A stretch of DNA of 64,000 nucleotides. It comes from Apostichopus japonicus. Lineage: Eukaryota; Echinodermata; Holothuroidea; Aspidochirotida; Stichopodidae. Position 1 is the first letter of the stretch. Each line of letters starts with the position of its first letter. A program made the position numbers and the translations under genes. The notes under the pieces were generated by a model. That model ran no database searches and was not told where the DNA came from. It saw nothing but the letters and a program-made list of their open reading frames with translations. The stretch spans positions 6,763,501-6,827,500 of the forward strand of contig NC_092575.1 in assembly GCF_037975245.1 (NCBI RefSeq), in the 5' to 3' direction. Positions 11,701-26,700 of the stretch are shown here, one piece after another.

Positions 11701-14700
11701 CCTACAAATTAACAACTTCTTAACTTATGAAACAAAAACTGCATTAGTTATAAAAGAATCATGAAAGTTATGTAATTTGCACACAAGCAACTACTCCTTT
11801 GTTTCCAAGACAAATGGAACTTTATTGAAGGGTTTCACTGCATGGATGCAAAATATTACAAATGAAAGTTAAACGAGCAAAGGTGGTTAGAAAAATTGTT
11901 GCAAAGTACACAGTCTGTACCTTTAATATACTGTTTCAATACGAAACTTGCTGATTCATGGTTTGTTACGGTATATAACTAGCCAATTAGTCCGCGATGT
12001 AGTCTTTAGGGATTACCATTGTCTTTCTTTATCCTCCTGTAGGTAATCCTTTGTTTTCTATCATTTATCTGAACAAAGGTGAAAATAATACGTTCGATAA
12101 CGAATAAGCACAAACCTGTACTGTCGGTATTTACTGTGTGTTTACAAGTGTCGATGATCACTATCATACCTGGCATAGTCAGAGGCTAAGTTTACGTAAA
12201 GTGACCTTTTGTCTTCAAGTTTCATTTCAAATCACTTTTTTTCCCTTATAAAGTTATGTGCAGCACAGCATTTCATTGGGCTTAATTAAAGTAATTTTAA
12301 TATTCTTATTGTTGTTTTAACTGGAGGAATAATGTACCGAAAGATGAAGAGAAAAGTGGGGGAGGAGGTGAGGGACATGGGTGCTGGGGAGGGGGGGGGT
12401 TGATAAGTGGAAGAGTGAATTAGTGCATTGTTTATCACTGAGCCAATGTCTTATTATTTTTTGCTCCCAATGGGGAAGGTGAGGGGTGGGGGGCAGGGTA
12501 TTACTTGTATCGGTTAGTGAGCCCATGGAGGCTCTCTTGTACTGTACCTTGCAGATCTTAAATCTTGCAGTTCAGTCAGCATGTTTATAATATGAAAACA
12601 ATGAAGAGAAAACCTTCATTGATGACTTAACTTCATATGGATTGGTTAGAAATTGAAAGTGTGCCACCTACCTTCAAGCAATGCCCATGTATGTCAGATT
12701 GATAATATTAACTGCTTCCGATATGAGATGGTTATACGAACAAATATTTCACTAATGTGTCTCGAGGACAGAACTGAGCACAAGTTTTGGTTCTGTTTTG
12801 TTAGGTACTAACGAGAAAATGAAATTCTCCATAATCTGATCTTTTTAAAATTTTGCCAGGTGGAGTACGATTTAAACAATAGTGGAATCGATGACCTTAA
12901 GATACTGGAGACACAGAGAATAGAGCAAAGTGCGGTTCCGCAATGTTTGACCTGGTACCCACCCGTCACCAAAGAGCAGTTTTATCTCACTGCCAACGAC
13001 CAGGTAAATAGCCCTATTGTACCTAACGTACTTACTAAGGTATAATAATACATGTATATAAACACTGTTTTAAATACCCTGTGTAGTAATGAACCGTACA
13101 TGTTTTCATCATATGTCTCTTGCCTGTCTCCTCTATACATATGCACTTTGATCTACCTAGTTTACAACCATTGGTAAATTAAATTGTGTAGTAATCAACA
13201 ATAGTTTGGAATCTATCTTTTACGTTACCAATTGTATATTTAAGGAATACAGTTTTTACCATGTTCGTGGCAAAAATTGTCAGTTTTTGCTAATTGATTA
13301 GATATAGTCAAGTAACCATCCCAGTGTGCATTCTGCTATGTACAAGTTGCAATTTCTGGAATGTTTGTCTATCAAAGAGCTAGCTGTTCCTAAAGTTATG
13401 AAAACTGGTCAGGTGAATTTGTGTGACATGGTTTATTTCCATGTAGCTATATTAAAGGTTCCGCTTTGTTAAAAGTAATTTTCTCCCTTCTATAGTTCTT
13501 GCTCATATTTTGATATAATTTTAAAGGGTATTTTCCTTTGGGAGGGGAATGGGGGGGGACAACCATATCTTAATGTTTGGTTGTCCAAATAGCAAATTTA
13601 GTTGTCCGAACTCATGTAGCAAAATGACAAAGTACGAAAATAATTACACTGTAGGAGAGACACGTGGGTTCAGTGAATAGAACATTGGGTTTTGGCCGAT
13701 AAAATTCCCATTTTTTGGATGGATCATGGGTGTAACATTACTTTTATCTCCAAAGTGATGGTGGGTGATACATATTTGTCATTTTACCTATTTGAGGGGT
13801 ATTTAGCTTGTAACAGTGGAATCAGAAATTTGATGTAAACAATGAGTCATCCACTGGACAACCACTGATTATTATTGTCTGAACAGAATTTTGGTTGTCT
13901 CGTAGGATCGAATGACTGTTATAAACAGCCCTGTTCATTACCACTTCTTTTTTCTCCATCTGACATATGCTTATAAAAAACAGTTGTGTTAGCTATGACA
14001 TAGCCTCTACTTCATATGTATAGTATAATACAGTATATATATATAATGGTATGATATGTATGCTAATACTATATAGGATACAAAATGATATTTTTACACA
14101 ATTTCTCAAAATGCATTATTAATCTGTTATATCAAACTCTGTAATGTAAGGTCTACTCTCAGAAATATGAAACAATAACTGATTATTTGAAAACAAAGTG
14201 AGCAACAAATTACTCAATTCTCAAGAGTGTTCATTTAATAGTGAGTAAACATTATCACTACTCAGACAAGTTATTATTCAGCTACTGGTAACAGTGATGA
14301 AAATCTTTCACAAATCAGGTCTGTTACGTATGCAGTTTAAGATGTGTTTCTGTAAATTTCCTTTCCTTTCAGTTCAAATTTAAGCTATACAACACCACCA
14401 CCACGATGTGCCGTCGTACTCTCCTTGCACCAACCTATGGAACACCTTTACAAAAGTAAGTTTTAGTCCATCCTTCTCCATCTGAGGAAGTTTTGATTAG
14501 TAGCCTACTTAAGAATTTGTTTTTTCATTTAAATTCTAAAAAATGATTGCTGAGAACAATGTAGCTTCTTCGGCTGCTGTTGTTTCAAATTATCCCCCCC
14601 CACCTCACCCCACCCCACCCCCACCCCCATATGTTATGCTCTAATTATGATGCAGACTTGTGCAGTTTTGGCAAAGGAATCTATGCAATCATGATGACAT

Positions 14701-17700
14701 ATGTATCTAGTCAGGTTGGGGGTGGTTGGGGGAGGGTGGGGGGGGGGAGTGGGTTTGTGCATCTGTATGTGAGTGAGTGTAGCAGCTCAGTTTTCAGACT
14801 GTTAAACTGTGCAAGTGGGATTTACATTGGTCCAGCTTTACTAGTACAAAAACCCAATTGCTTCTGGTAGAGGTCAAATGTCATGGCAGGCTAACAGAGG
14901 TCGACCAATAAAAACGATGTAAGCTTGAAAGGTATAGGTTCCTTAACTTCCCATATATGTATTAATCAGGTTACTGAGGTGGGTACAAAGCAAGTTCCCA
15001 TTCCGGAAAGTGAGTAAACGTCAGAGGTCATCTGAAAGTCTGAAACTCTTGCAAACAATGAACTATTTAAAGTTTGGTTAAACTTCATACGTGATACCAA
15101 AACAAATTATTGTGTCTTAAAGGTATGACTTCTTGCAAAGCGGACTCATATTCATTTGCCATTTAAATCAGTTATGTGCTTTAAGAGACTTGTGTGTGAA
15201 TATCATTACACCTAGTTGTTGATTTTAGTATGATCTGCAAGTGAAAGTTACTAAAGAAAACTTTTGCAAATTATAACCATTTAGAATTTTTTTGATTGTA
15301 GCAAAGATTTGACATTTGACTTGCTATTAACTGACAATGTTACAGTACAGACAAAACCAGAAGGATAGATATATAGGTTATTGGACAAAGTTACACAATA
15401 TTCATATATGAATTTTCACATGGGTTTATTATAACTAGCTACAATTTTCATCTCAACTTTGTAGCAAAATTTATGATATTCAGATATTAATGTTAACCTA
15501 CTGTGTGAATACGGTAGGGAGTAAACGAAGATATGAACATTTTGAAGTAGATACAGCTCTGTGATGATGACTTTGTCAGAATTGTACTTATCAAAGCTGT
15601 CACTGATCACCACTTACAATCTCTTGTGATATTCACGGAAAGGAAAATCACAAAGAAATGCTGTGAAGCAAGATGCAATTAACCACTACTGAGGCTTCCT
15701 GGTAACCTTGGAAGGACTAAATTCTTTCCTCAGAAACTCTGTATTAATGATTCTTTTTGTTTTTAGAGTCGCAAGTTAATTTCACCAATTGTTAGGGTTC
15801 ATGAGGTAGTGGCGATATAATGGGGTTGGTGACAAACACTGAATATTACATTTAGAAAAGATGTACATACCAGGAATTAAGGATAACTTCGGATTGAAAT
15901 CGGTTGTTAAAACTAGGAAGATGAATGTTACTTTAGTTGGGACAATTTTTACCCAGTGTTAATACCCTCTTCATTGTGCTTACATCATGCTTCAAAGCAC
16001 TCGTACTGGCAGTATGAGCAATTGCTAAACCTTTTACTGATCACAGGACATTCATACTGCTCAATACTGTTAGTATGAATGCCGTAAAAATGATATGAAA
16101 GGACAGTCTATAAAACATTATCAAATCTGGATGGGAGATATATGAATACTTGCGGGTATATGTATGGATTAATCCATAAAGTACAGTTGATCGATAGTAA
16201 AGTCCAGTTTGAATCCATAGTATAGTCCAGTTGATGGGCGAGATTAACCCTGTCACACTTTGATATTTGAAAACATGCAGGAATATATGTATGGATTAAT
16301 CCATTAAGTCCAGTTGAGTCCATAGTCTAGTCCAGTTGAGTCCATAGTATAGTCCAGTTGAGTCCATAGTATAGTCCAGTTTGAGTCCATAGTATGGTCC
16401 AGTTCATGGGCTTGATTAACCCTGTCACACTTTGGTATTTGAATACATACAGGTATATGTATGGATTAATCCATAAAGTCCAGTTTGAGTCCATAGTATG
16501 GTCCAGTTCATGGGCTTGATTAACCCTGTCAAACTTTGGTATTTGAATACATACAGGTATATGTATGGATTAATCCATAAAGCCCAGTTGAGTCCATAGT
16601 CTAGTCCAGCTGAGTCCATAGTCTAGTCCAGTTGAGTCCATAGTATAGTCCAGTTCATGATCTTGCTTAGCCTTGTCACACTGTGCATCAATGCGCGACA
16701 CTTTCCTGTCATGCTCGATATGGAGTGTTTTGCTAATAGGTAACTATTACGATAGAGAAATTGTATTACTATCCATTGGCATAACGGCGCCTTCCATTTT
16801 AACAAAGTATTTAATATGTTCTAGTGTGTCATTTTGCCATCTGTTTGTATAGTTTCTTCACAACATTTTAATAATTCAGAAATTAGCTCCATGCGAGAGA
16901 ATTCTGTTACCAAGGTTTACACCGTTCATTGTACATAGCACAAAAATGTAAATTCTCCTCAATCCAAATCAAATTGTTATTTTTCAATCCCCTTCTTTTT
17001 TTAGAATGGAAGTCTTACCCACAAGAGATGCAGTCCGAGACAAACGCTACATGGCCTACGTCACCACCGACAAGGTCGGCCTTCACATTCTTCCCCTGGA
17101 TGGCAACCCTCACAATGCTATGGCTCTCATAGCACATCCATCTGGGGTAAGCTATTAGTTCTATGCTAGCAAAAGTGAGATTGGGGCGGGGGGGGCTTTG
17201 TTTGGTTGCTTGCTTTTTAAAACAATTGTCTAGCTCCCAAGAAAATCATGAGTCCAACATGATTGAATGTGTCTCTGATGTGCCTGAAAGCGATAAGAGC
17301 AATAAACTTTAGTATACGTTCATGGTGAAAGTGGCTTATGTATGGTAGATAGGAATAGTTCATCTATCGTGAAGACTGAAGTAAATTAGTTTCCGGATAT
17401 ACAGTAACCAGTTTTACAGGTTGATTTTACCACAAACTAATGATCCACAGCCAAGTATTGTCATGTTTTTTAATTGTGGTTGTCAGATTATGTAATTACA
17501 TATTTAGCAAAGAAGTATGAAATCATGTGTCTTTCCAAATACCTGAAGGATCTCTGCTCTTACCCTCTTACCCAGTAAGTTAGCATTTGCCATTTTGAGA
17601 GTATATAAGTTGTTCAGTCTTTTACATTCCTGTCAGTAAACAGCCTGTTTTTTTTTAGATATCATAAATTTGGTGCTAAGCCTTATACAATCTGATAGTA

Positions 17701-20700
17701 GATGTTCCTATGCCTAGCCAGATGTGCTTATCATCCCCTCCAGGCTGACACGTTTATAGTAATTTCAAAGTTTTTTTGGACTAATTTGTCAGCTGTCGAA
17801 GAAGTACCTCACAATGATTAGTACAGACAGACTAATACAGTGCTTAACTATGCCTATCATACACAGCCAAGTTGAAAAGCTTTGCGGTAATGTGTTCCCT
17901 CATGCGGTTAATAGTGAACGCGTATAATAGTCTCGCCATCTCCACAATCCAAACATCTTCAACTCGCACCTTCACTGTGTCTTGATCGAAGAAAAAACAA
18001 GGTGTTATGACGTTAATTTCCTTCACTCCTGCCAATAGCCCACTGTAAACCACTCTGGAGGCTACAAAACTTACTGAACTATTGAATCTTCCTTCCATAC
18101 ATGTAACTGTAACTCATACCCTAAACAAACCAGGCCTCCCTTCACCTATTATTGTGAATACAAAACAGTAAACATTATGGGTAAAAGCTTTAGAATCAAT
18201 AAGTTGGAATCCTCCGTTTATTTAGATCTCATCAGACGCTTTTCTAGTGTCAGACAGTTTTAGCTAACCAATGATCAATACCATACCATGCTACTAACTC
18301 TCGTTCAGTTAATAGCTAACGCGTAAAATAGTCTCGCCGTCTCCACAATCCAAACATCTTCAACTCGCACCGTCTATTCTTATTTGACGCTATCATCCTT
18401 ACCGGCCTGAATATCCACAAACTCACCACGTTTCCACAGAGAGTGGACACATGTGGGAAAGTACTTACGATTATTGTAAAAATACAAATTTAGGCTAAGC
18501 AGGCTGTCAAAATCATAACGGTCTTCAGTGGAGTGTAACACAATACGAACCATATGAGCATCTGGTGGGGGGAACGTTCCATGCGTTGTCAAAATTTGTA
18601 TACATATTCGCCACTTTTTATGATATAAAGAAAACCCCCCTGCCCCTTAGATCCCTTACCACTCAAGTCGTGGAACGGACCCCTAGTACTGACTAGTCTT
18701 GGTTTACATTTCCTACCTCAATGGCGACATCTGGATCCCGGCAGCTCATCCTGCCGATCGGTGGATGTCCCGGAACTCTAATTAAGTATGAAGTTATTGA
18801 GAATAAGATTAATGGCTGGTACTTATATTGCATCATATTAATAACTTGTAGTTCCAACTAATATGTACAAGGATGCCATCAGTCACAACTCATAAATTGC
18901 CATCGGAAACGATTCAGTGGAACGGACTTCTTACGAGCGATGAAACCATCGCGTGGAAAATGCAAAATGAGCCACGATCAATCGCCCGCCACATTAGGTC
19001 ATCCGATGGAAGTATTTCCTTGTTTGCCGATCTTAATCATCGTAAACTTTACCTGTTCTTTGCTTTGCCGTCGAAAATATATGTTTTATTGGTAAAATGC
19101 TTTGCTGTCGATGTTTATGTATTTATTGGTAAAATTAAATTCTGTACCTCTCTCCTTTTCCAGGTGACCGATCTAGCCTGTAGCAATGATGGGCGATATG
19201 TGTTTACCACAGGTGGCACGGACGCTACGACATTAATGTGGGAGGCGAACGTCATGTGAGTACAAAAATTTACTGAATTTTTTGATGGATTGCAATGCAG
19301 TGCTCTGTGTTATGAATCATACTTTAATTTAACTTTGTTTGTATGGTAAAGTGATAAAAAAAAATTTTTTTTTTTAAATGATCATCATGTCAAAAAGCAT
19401 ATATATTGATCTGTTGAAATATATAAAGAAATACCACACTTGAGGAAAATGACACCCACGAGTCAAAATTTCTTGCAAATTAATCTTCCAAAAGACTGTT
19501 TTCTGGAGATGAAGCAGTCATTTCCAGTCTGTGATATTATACTCCCAAGTTTCACATATTTAGACCGATAGACTGACACAATAAGCTGTCACCGATAGAC
19601 TGACACAATAAGCTGTCATCGATAGACTGACACAATAAGTTGTCACTGACAGACTGACACAATAAGTTGTCTCATACTTTTTTCATTCTCCTTCAGTTTG
19701 CCTTTGTACACATGTACTGTACATACAGAAACAGACATACACTTAGATATATAAACAGATCATAGATACATACGTGCATTGATATCATTGTTGGTTATTT
19801 GTCGATGACTTTGTGAGAAATTCAGTGCCAACCATGCTTACCGTCTTAATTGTAAAAGTCACAAATTTGATACCATCTTTCCAACCACCTTGTTGCTTAA
19901 ATGGTGATATAACGATAGAATATACTCTTACACTTCCGTTCGTTTTGGTCTCTCTCCAATTTTATCCTGCGTCAAGACAATCCATCGTACGTATTTAATA
20001 ACAAATAAAATGAAACTTTATTCACAATGCCTAAAATATCAAAATGTTGTACCAAACTAAATACTGTATCTCCCATTGTAGCAGCTTGTACTGATAATGT
20101 CAAAGATTTAATGACCATTACACCACTACCCTGTAACCATTTACCCCCCTCCCCTACCCCCTTCCCACCAGTCCCACCCCTTCTTTTTTCTTCCTTATAC
20201 ATCTACACTTATCTAAGTTTTCTTAAACACAAAGGAACCAAACACATTTGTTTCCTAAACCCCTTCAGCGGTAACATTTTCCCGAGGTGTTTTTTTGGTT
20301 TTTTTGTGTTTCTTGTGTACATTTACTCTGTGGACGACTGAATCTTAAGCCGATCAAGAGTAAAATAGTTGTTTGATTCTACCGGCAGTCTTATGTTTCA
20401 TCTGCTGTTAATCTGCCCCTGTTGTCCTATAAACGAAAGTCGCTACTGTAGCATATTTTTAACAATATCTAAATTAAAGTAAAGAGTACTCGCTGAAAAT
20501 GTCTTTTTTTTCTTCTTACTCATTTTCGGTATAGAGTGTCTCACGTTTGATGAAAGATTTTAAGAGGGAAAACTCATATCTTCTACTTAAGCTCTGTATT
20601 ATGAAAAGTGTTTTTATGCTTGGATTATATGCATATTAAAATGCTATGGATAAAAACTCAAAAATTTGTATCTAGCAACCATAGTCCGCTGTACTTGTGT

Positions 20701-23700
20701 TATTAGATTGATTTTTCGAAATTGTGATGTTAGATATAAGAAAATGCTGCCTTCTGTGGCTGTTTTTTTTTGTGTGTGTGGGGGGTGGGAGGGGGGCTTT
20801 TTGTATTATTTTTGCTTTTTAAAGTGATTGAAACTTTGCGCATTGAAAACTTTGAAATTCGAATGAAACATATAGAGAGTATGTGATTGGCTAGCCGTAA
20901 GTAGTAATCCAAGTTGGGTAATAATTTACAGCTCTACAGTATTACTTTAGATGTGTTCAAGATTCCTATCAAAACAACCGTAGCAATACAGAGTCTTTGG
21001 ACTGTAGTTATAAGTGAAAATAAATCCCATAATCTATTTGATAGGAAGAGGATTACTAGCCCCCCTCCCCCCTCCTCCTCTCACCATCTGCTATGTTTAT
21101 CAGGTTTTGCAGCTCTTTTATCTACCATGACATTGCACCTTAATCACACTGAAGGAGATACAAAACCCTATCATCATTATGAATCTATGTTATAGAGATA
21201 ACTGAAATATATGACTTCCCTAAAAACAGCTAAACAAAACCCTAAACCACTTGGGAGATATCATAGATTCAATGATCCTTCACATGATCCTTCATCCTTG
21301 ATTGTGTAATTTGCATATAAGAATCAGGACAAATGTTAGTCATTGTCACTGAAACCCGGTGAGACCAACTATTGCCACCTTGTTGGGCCAGAATGTAAGC
21401 ACTAGTTCACACAGGGGAATTTTGCACCAGTTGGCTGGCTGGCCATGCATAAGAGAGGGTTCTTTCTACTGCTACATACACATGTGTTAGACTTAAGATT
21501 CAGGCTTTTTTGTTGTACGATAAAGGACTTTACATTTTCACACCAGTATTGGAACATAACTTAATGTTATACTAATTGGAAGCTAGTCATTTAGTTCAAA
21601 CATAGGCCTGCTGTATTTATAGTTTGTATGTTTGTGATGTTGTGTGTGTTTGTACAGGAATTTCCTTCTGATGACCACGATCAACTACTGTACCATACTA
21701 GGATAATAGGCTTGAATTTAACATCCCCTCCCCCTTGACCCCCTTGTCCTAGAAGACCCCCTCCAAAAAAAGAAAAAACAAACAGAATGGAAGTGAATTA
21801 GCCTTCTCCTGAAATTACAGCAAGTTACGTTTGAAAATATTGGGAGAAACTCAGTAACACTGTGAATGGCAGTGATAGCTATGCAATTTTGTATTATAAA
21901 GCTGAAGTCTAGAGTAATTACTAAAACACAGCTGTAACCTGCCGTGAAAAAACCCCATGAAAACAGATCAACGTTTCCTTGGTAGATCACCGCAATTTGC
22001 CATTCAATGTTAATTTTATACATCTACCGTTGTTTCTCCTTATAGGGAAGAAATTAAAAGGGAGATATTAACTGATTCTCACCCTTTGAAAAAGAAAAAA
22101 ATGAAAAACATGGGAAAATTTCATTTTAAAATTGTGCTTCAGCTGCATTTATGTGTGCCATATGGGACACATTTCTGTCCCATAAGAAACACCTATCAAT
22201 GAGAAAATGTGGGGGGTGATGCTCCAACTGCATTGTAGTCGTTATCATTAATTATCATTCTTTAATATGTACTCAGATACTGTATGCAGTAAAATTAATC
22301 TTGTCTGGTATATAATCTATTAATGATGGCAACAGAATTAAAAAGTATACCATGAGTTTGGTGGTAATGCAGTAGATGTGCAGATTGTTTTTTTATTCGA
22401 CTTGAAGCAACTTCTATAGACACTTTCATATAATTTTTGTGTACATGTTTGTAGGTTGTGAACATTGTTATGATTATTTAAAAAAATGAGATGCTTTACA
22501 TCCTGAAATGAAGGAACTACAGTAAGCAATAAACTCAGTGGGTCGAGGGGGGGGAGGGAGGATTTGAGAGGGTAGGGTGAAATGTGGATTTAATTGAAAA
22601 AGTGATACCTTTTGAGCACAATTTACAACTTAGCAATGAAATGTACTATAAAACTTTCTCTCTACAAGTATAATATTTTGTATCAATACCATACCAGAAT
22701 TTTGTCTCTAAAATAGGAAGTACTGGTAGTATATCAATTTGTCCTTCGTCATGTCACCTTACTCATGAATGTTCTCTTTATTAGTAGCTATTCTAAAATA
22801 TATCAGCTATTCCATATTTCAGCTATTTTCCAAATAACCTTGTTAGAAATAGCTGACAATATGTTTGAATTACAAAAGTTTTTTATTCTATTATTTTTTG
22901 TTATCATATCCCCAGTCTCTAAAATATTCCCCCAAGAAGTAGATTTTGTCTCTAAAAGTGGAAGTACCATTAATATATATCAATTTGTCCCCCTTGTCAT
23001 GTCCACTTACCCATGTTCTGTTTGTCAGTTATTTCAACCCCTTTGCCCCCCCTCCCCCCATCTTATTAGACAGAGCTGACAAAATATTGTAATTACAGAA
23101 GTTTTTAAAAAATTTATTTTACCATATTTACATAAATTATCTCATTATCAACTCGGATCAACTTTGGAAAGTTGATATTCTTTACAGTGGAATGCCTGCT
23201 TTAATCTGAAAAGTATAATTGGTAATATTATTATGAAATAACCAAAAAAATAAGACGGAACAATTTATCTCGAGAGAGAGAGAAAAAGAAGTGTTTTTGG
23301 TCGCAGCCTCTTACATCTTCAAGATCATCAAAACAGAGCAACTCTCCCGAAGTAACGAGAGGGGCTAGAAGCTGCAGAAAAACCTCCGTCTTTGAGTGAC
23401 AGCTTCTAGGTGTGCGGAATATTCGGAAACTTTAGAACACGCCCGTGAGAAATACGAACGTGATACGACGACTCCTCTCCTTGATAGCTTCGCTTCTCGC
23501 TTCTCCTCCTACTTAATATTCGGATTCTCGGAGATATATTACCCATCCTCTGTAAACAATCCGCGATTCGAAACCACAGAGCTGTCAGAGTGGCTCTTTC
23601 TCTTTACGTAACATGTCCACCGTCTCTCTCCCCGATGTAATGTGACTGCGGGAGGATAAAGTCCCGCGCACATTAATAGGTAATGATTAGGCGGGGTATC

Positions 23701-26700
23701 CCAATTTTTTCACATCTCGTAACATTTTATCTGTTTTAGAAGATTCCCGGCAGTGGCTTTTTTTTTTTTTTGATAGTTTTTTTAATTTTTTTATTTGGCT
23801 TACCGTTAGGGTGTTAAGTACCCCTAGGCAGCATCTCGGAAATCCATGGAGAAGTATTCAAACACTTGCTGGAGAGGGATCGGTTTACTCCCTCGGGGAG
23901 GTGTTTATTACTGGCAGCTTGTGTGTAGGGCAAGTAATATCATCATTTAGAGACCGACACTCGTCATTTTTTTTATCTATTTTTTTTCTAAATCGATCTC
24001 CCTCTTCAAGGATAATCTGCCTATTTGAGAGTAATTTTAAACTTATCTGAAAATATATTAAGAAAAAATCACTAGTAGTTTGTGTAGAATATAATAGTAT
24101 CTTTTGCTGCTGGATTCATTTTTGTGTGGTGTCATAAACGGTTTTGATTTATGTCGCCATTGATGCGATCTTGTAGAAACACATATCGTGAGATACATGG
24201 GAACGGAGCAGCAACAACAACAAAAAATGAGATAAATAGGTATAAAATAAGGACGGGAAAGAAATTACAGCTAAATTGCTTCATATCAGATGACAAAATT
24301 AAAAAAGTTTTGTACTGATTATAAGTTCAATTAAAGCTGCAGGGTGTCACAATCACAGTTTTCATCAACAGGAATGTTAGGTCTACCAGTCTGGGTACAA
24401 ATTACCACTGGAAGGGGTGGGAGGGGGGAGGGGGAGTGATGGATGGAGGGAGGGAGAGCAGGGGAATTCTGGGAAAAGATGATAGAAGCAGATGGACCTC
24501 TTTTGGTTTGCACTGGTATTTGTTTCATGGGACCTCAGTTGGATTAAATTGAATGAGTTTTGCAGTTTGCTTCTTGAAACTTTGTATTAACAATACATGA
24601 AAAGATTTTCTCAATTTCTGATTTACATATGAATCGTGGAATGTAGACCATTTGAGTGAGATGTCTGTATATTATACAACGATAGTTCCCGGGTGTGTTA
24701 CAACTAGTAATTAATCAGGGTAGTCTTTTTCCGATACTCTTAAAAAATCGTAGAACTGTACCGTTACTTTTGACTTTGTCCCTTTTTTTTTTAAGCCCTT
24801 GGAAAGTCTTTGGAATGCATAATAGAAAAAAAAATGATATTCAACTTTATCAGAGGAAAAAGTTGATAATTAATTTAAACTGATGTTTTCCCCCACAAAG
24901 CCACGAGCTTACATCACCAATGAACTAATTTGAAGCAGCCTGTGAGTTTTGCACAGCCGTTGCTCTGGTAGTTATCACTCATATTCTGGTGCTTTTAGTT
25001 GTTCATAGGATATTTATTCCATTTTTGAAGACATTTACCCGGCTCAAAAATGCCATTTGCCTTCGTCTGTGGCTTTAGAAGGATGCCTCTGTCAAAAACA
25101 ATAGACTAGTGTGGCACAATAAAGTAATTAGCTTCCAAGCATGCCTCAGTGGAGTACAGTTCCCTTTTCTGCTAAAATGGCAGAATCAAGTGCAAAATAG
25201 ATAGTACCTGCATCTACTCCACTATGATAAGTTTACCAGAAAACCAGTCGCAAATATTTAAAGGGTGTGAAGACTCGCGCAAAAAGAAACGTCTAATGCC
25301 GGTAATCTGACCTACTTTCGAATGAGGTGTAACAGAAGTGTTAGACACCACCATCGATCCCAGAAAATAAACACACACAGTTTGCTACCATCGGTAATTA
25401 GACACTAGTGTACAGTTAGTACATACAGCTGCGGTCAATACCCACAGCACAGTGTACAAACAATACAGCTAAAGATAACAAGGTATCACGTTTCATTACT
25501 GTACTGTCTGCATTTTGTAGCGACACGAACAAAACGTCACTTGCAAGCAACGGAAAGTTAACTTTTTCAGATGGTCGCGCGCGGTTTGGGGCGAGTCTTC
25601 AATGCCTTTAAGTCACCAATATATAATACTATTTGACCATTCCCAAATTTCCCTCACTTGCCATACAAGTAGTTACATCACAATTTTGGCATATCCAAAT
25701 TTCCCACATATATGCAAATAGAATTCTACACTCTAGTGAGTACTTCATTATGAAGACTTTTGTATACAAGGTGGTGGGGGTGGGGGGTGGCCCTCCAGCA
25801 TTTCTACAGAGGGCGCTGTCATAGCCGTCCCAATGCACGTAATGGATACTATGGTCTATGATACTATGAATCAAAATAACATGATAGTGTGATAGCTAGC
25901 ACTGACATGCATGCGAACGCCTGCCGAATGAACTTGCATACAGACGCTCACAGGGATTGACTAGCTCAATGTCGCACCTGACATGTTCTTTAGAAAGTTA
26001 ACACAAGTTAAGGTGCTTGAAACACCTTGATTTTACCTTGAAACACCTTGAATTGAAAAGCTGAAAAGAGCTTGAACTTAAAAGCACCTTGACTTAAAAA
26101 TGTTTGAGTTAAAAACTTCAAAAATATGTTTCAAAAATTTCAAAAGATATCATCTTTAGTTGATTATGAATGAAGTTGTATACAATTGTGCTCGACTTGA
26201 GGTACTGTTATGATCTACAGTGGGAGCCTGCAACTTGCCTAGTTTTTTGCAGAACTGAGTCAGGACCGATATGGGAGTACCCTCTGTTGATTGTCGGCGT
26301 GGCTGGAAATTCCCAACAGACTCTTAATGCCACATATCATGTATGGCATCGAATAAAACTCTATTACCACACACATAGAATTGATTTTTTTGTTCACTGT
26401 CGAAGCCGCCCTGCACTCCAATCAAACAACAATAATAATAATAATGTAGATTTATATAGCGCCACCTCAAGGAGACGAATAACTGCCAATGGCGCTTCAC
26501 AAAGAGGAAAGCTCAACAATGAAATGCAGAACAGCAAAAAATGAGTCTTCATATTTCGAGTAAAGTTTTTTTAATACAATTTTTTTCCGATACAGTCGAT
26601 GCTTGTGAGTTTCGTACCATCTTCACTCTAGTCTTTAATTCTGCTCTGTATCTTTCAAGCCATAATGTGCTCACTATCTACCTCTCTTGGCCACCATTTT

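Larger units (their letters stand above)
5741..12859. other. Intron between exons a and b (7.1 kb)
   Basis: No coding exon was recognised here. Contents: a GC-richer pocket at about 6717-6850 with no recognised product, the GGTCA-rich minisatellite (7381-8120), a dispersed repeat copy (8850-9050), a poly-G region near 9900-9970, a tRNA-derived SINE (10159-10466), a 12-bp perfect inverted repeat (10698-10745), a poly-G tract near 11609 and a G-rich tract near 12355-12400. Confidence 0.85.
14456..17004. other. Intron between exons c and d (2.5 kb)
   Basis: Contains poly-C and poly-G patches (14590-14630, 14718-14748), a single diverged relative of the GGTCA-rich repeat (about 14830-15130) and the nested minisatellite at 16128-16665. 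No coding exon was seen. Confidence 0.8.
17147..19163. other. Intron between exons d and e (2.0 kb)
   Basis: Contains a direct duplication of about 65 bp (17905-17970 and 18307-18371). A GC-richer stretch at about 18650-18790 holds a short open frame beginning [18 protein letters not shown]. None of it is recognised. Confidence 0.75.

Noticed and set aside
18873-19163. In-frame open extension upstream of the exon at 19164
   Set aside because: It does not resemble the family, and a good acceptor at 19163 plus matching phases support the shorter exon.
26170-26544. 124-residue open frame with an Asn run
   Set aside because: The second half is the SINE tail and its AAT microsatellite; the first half matches nothing I know.
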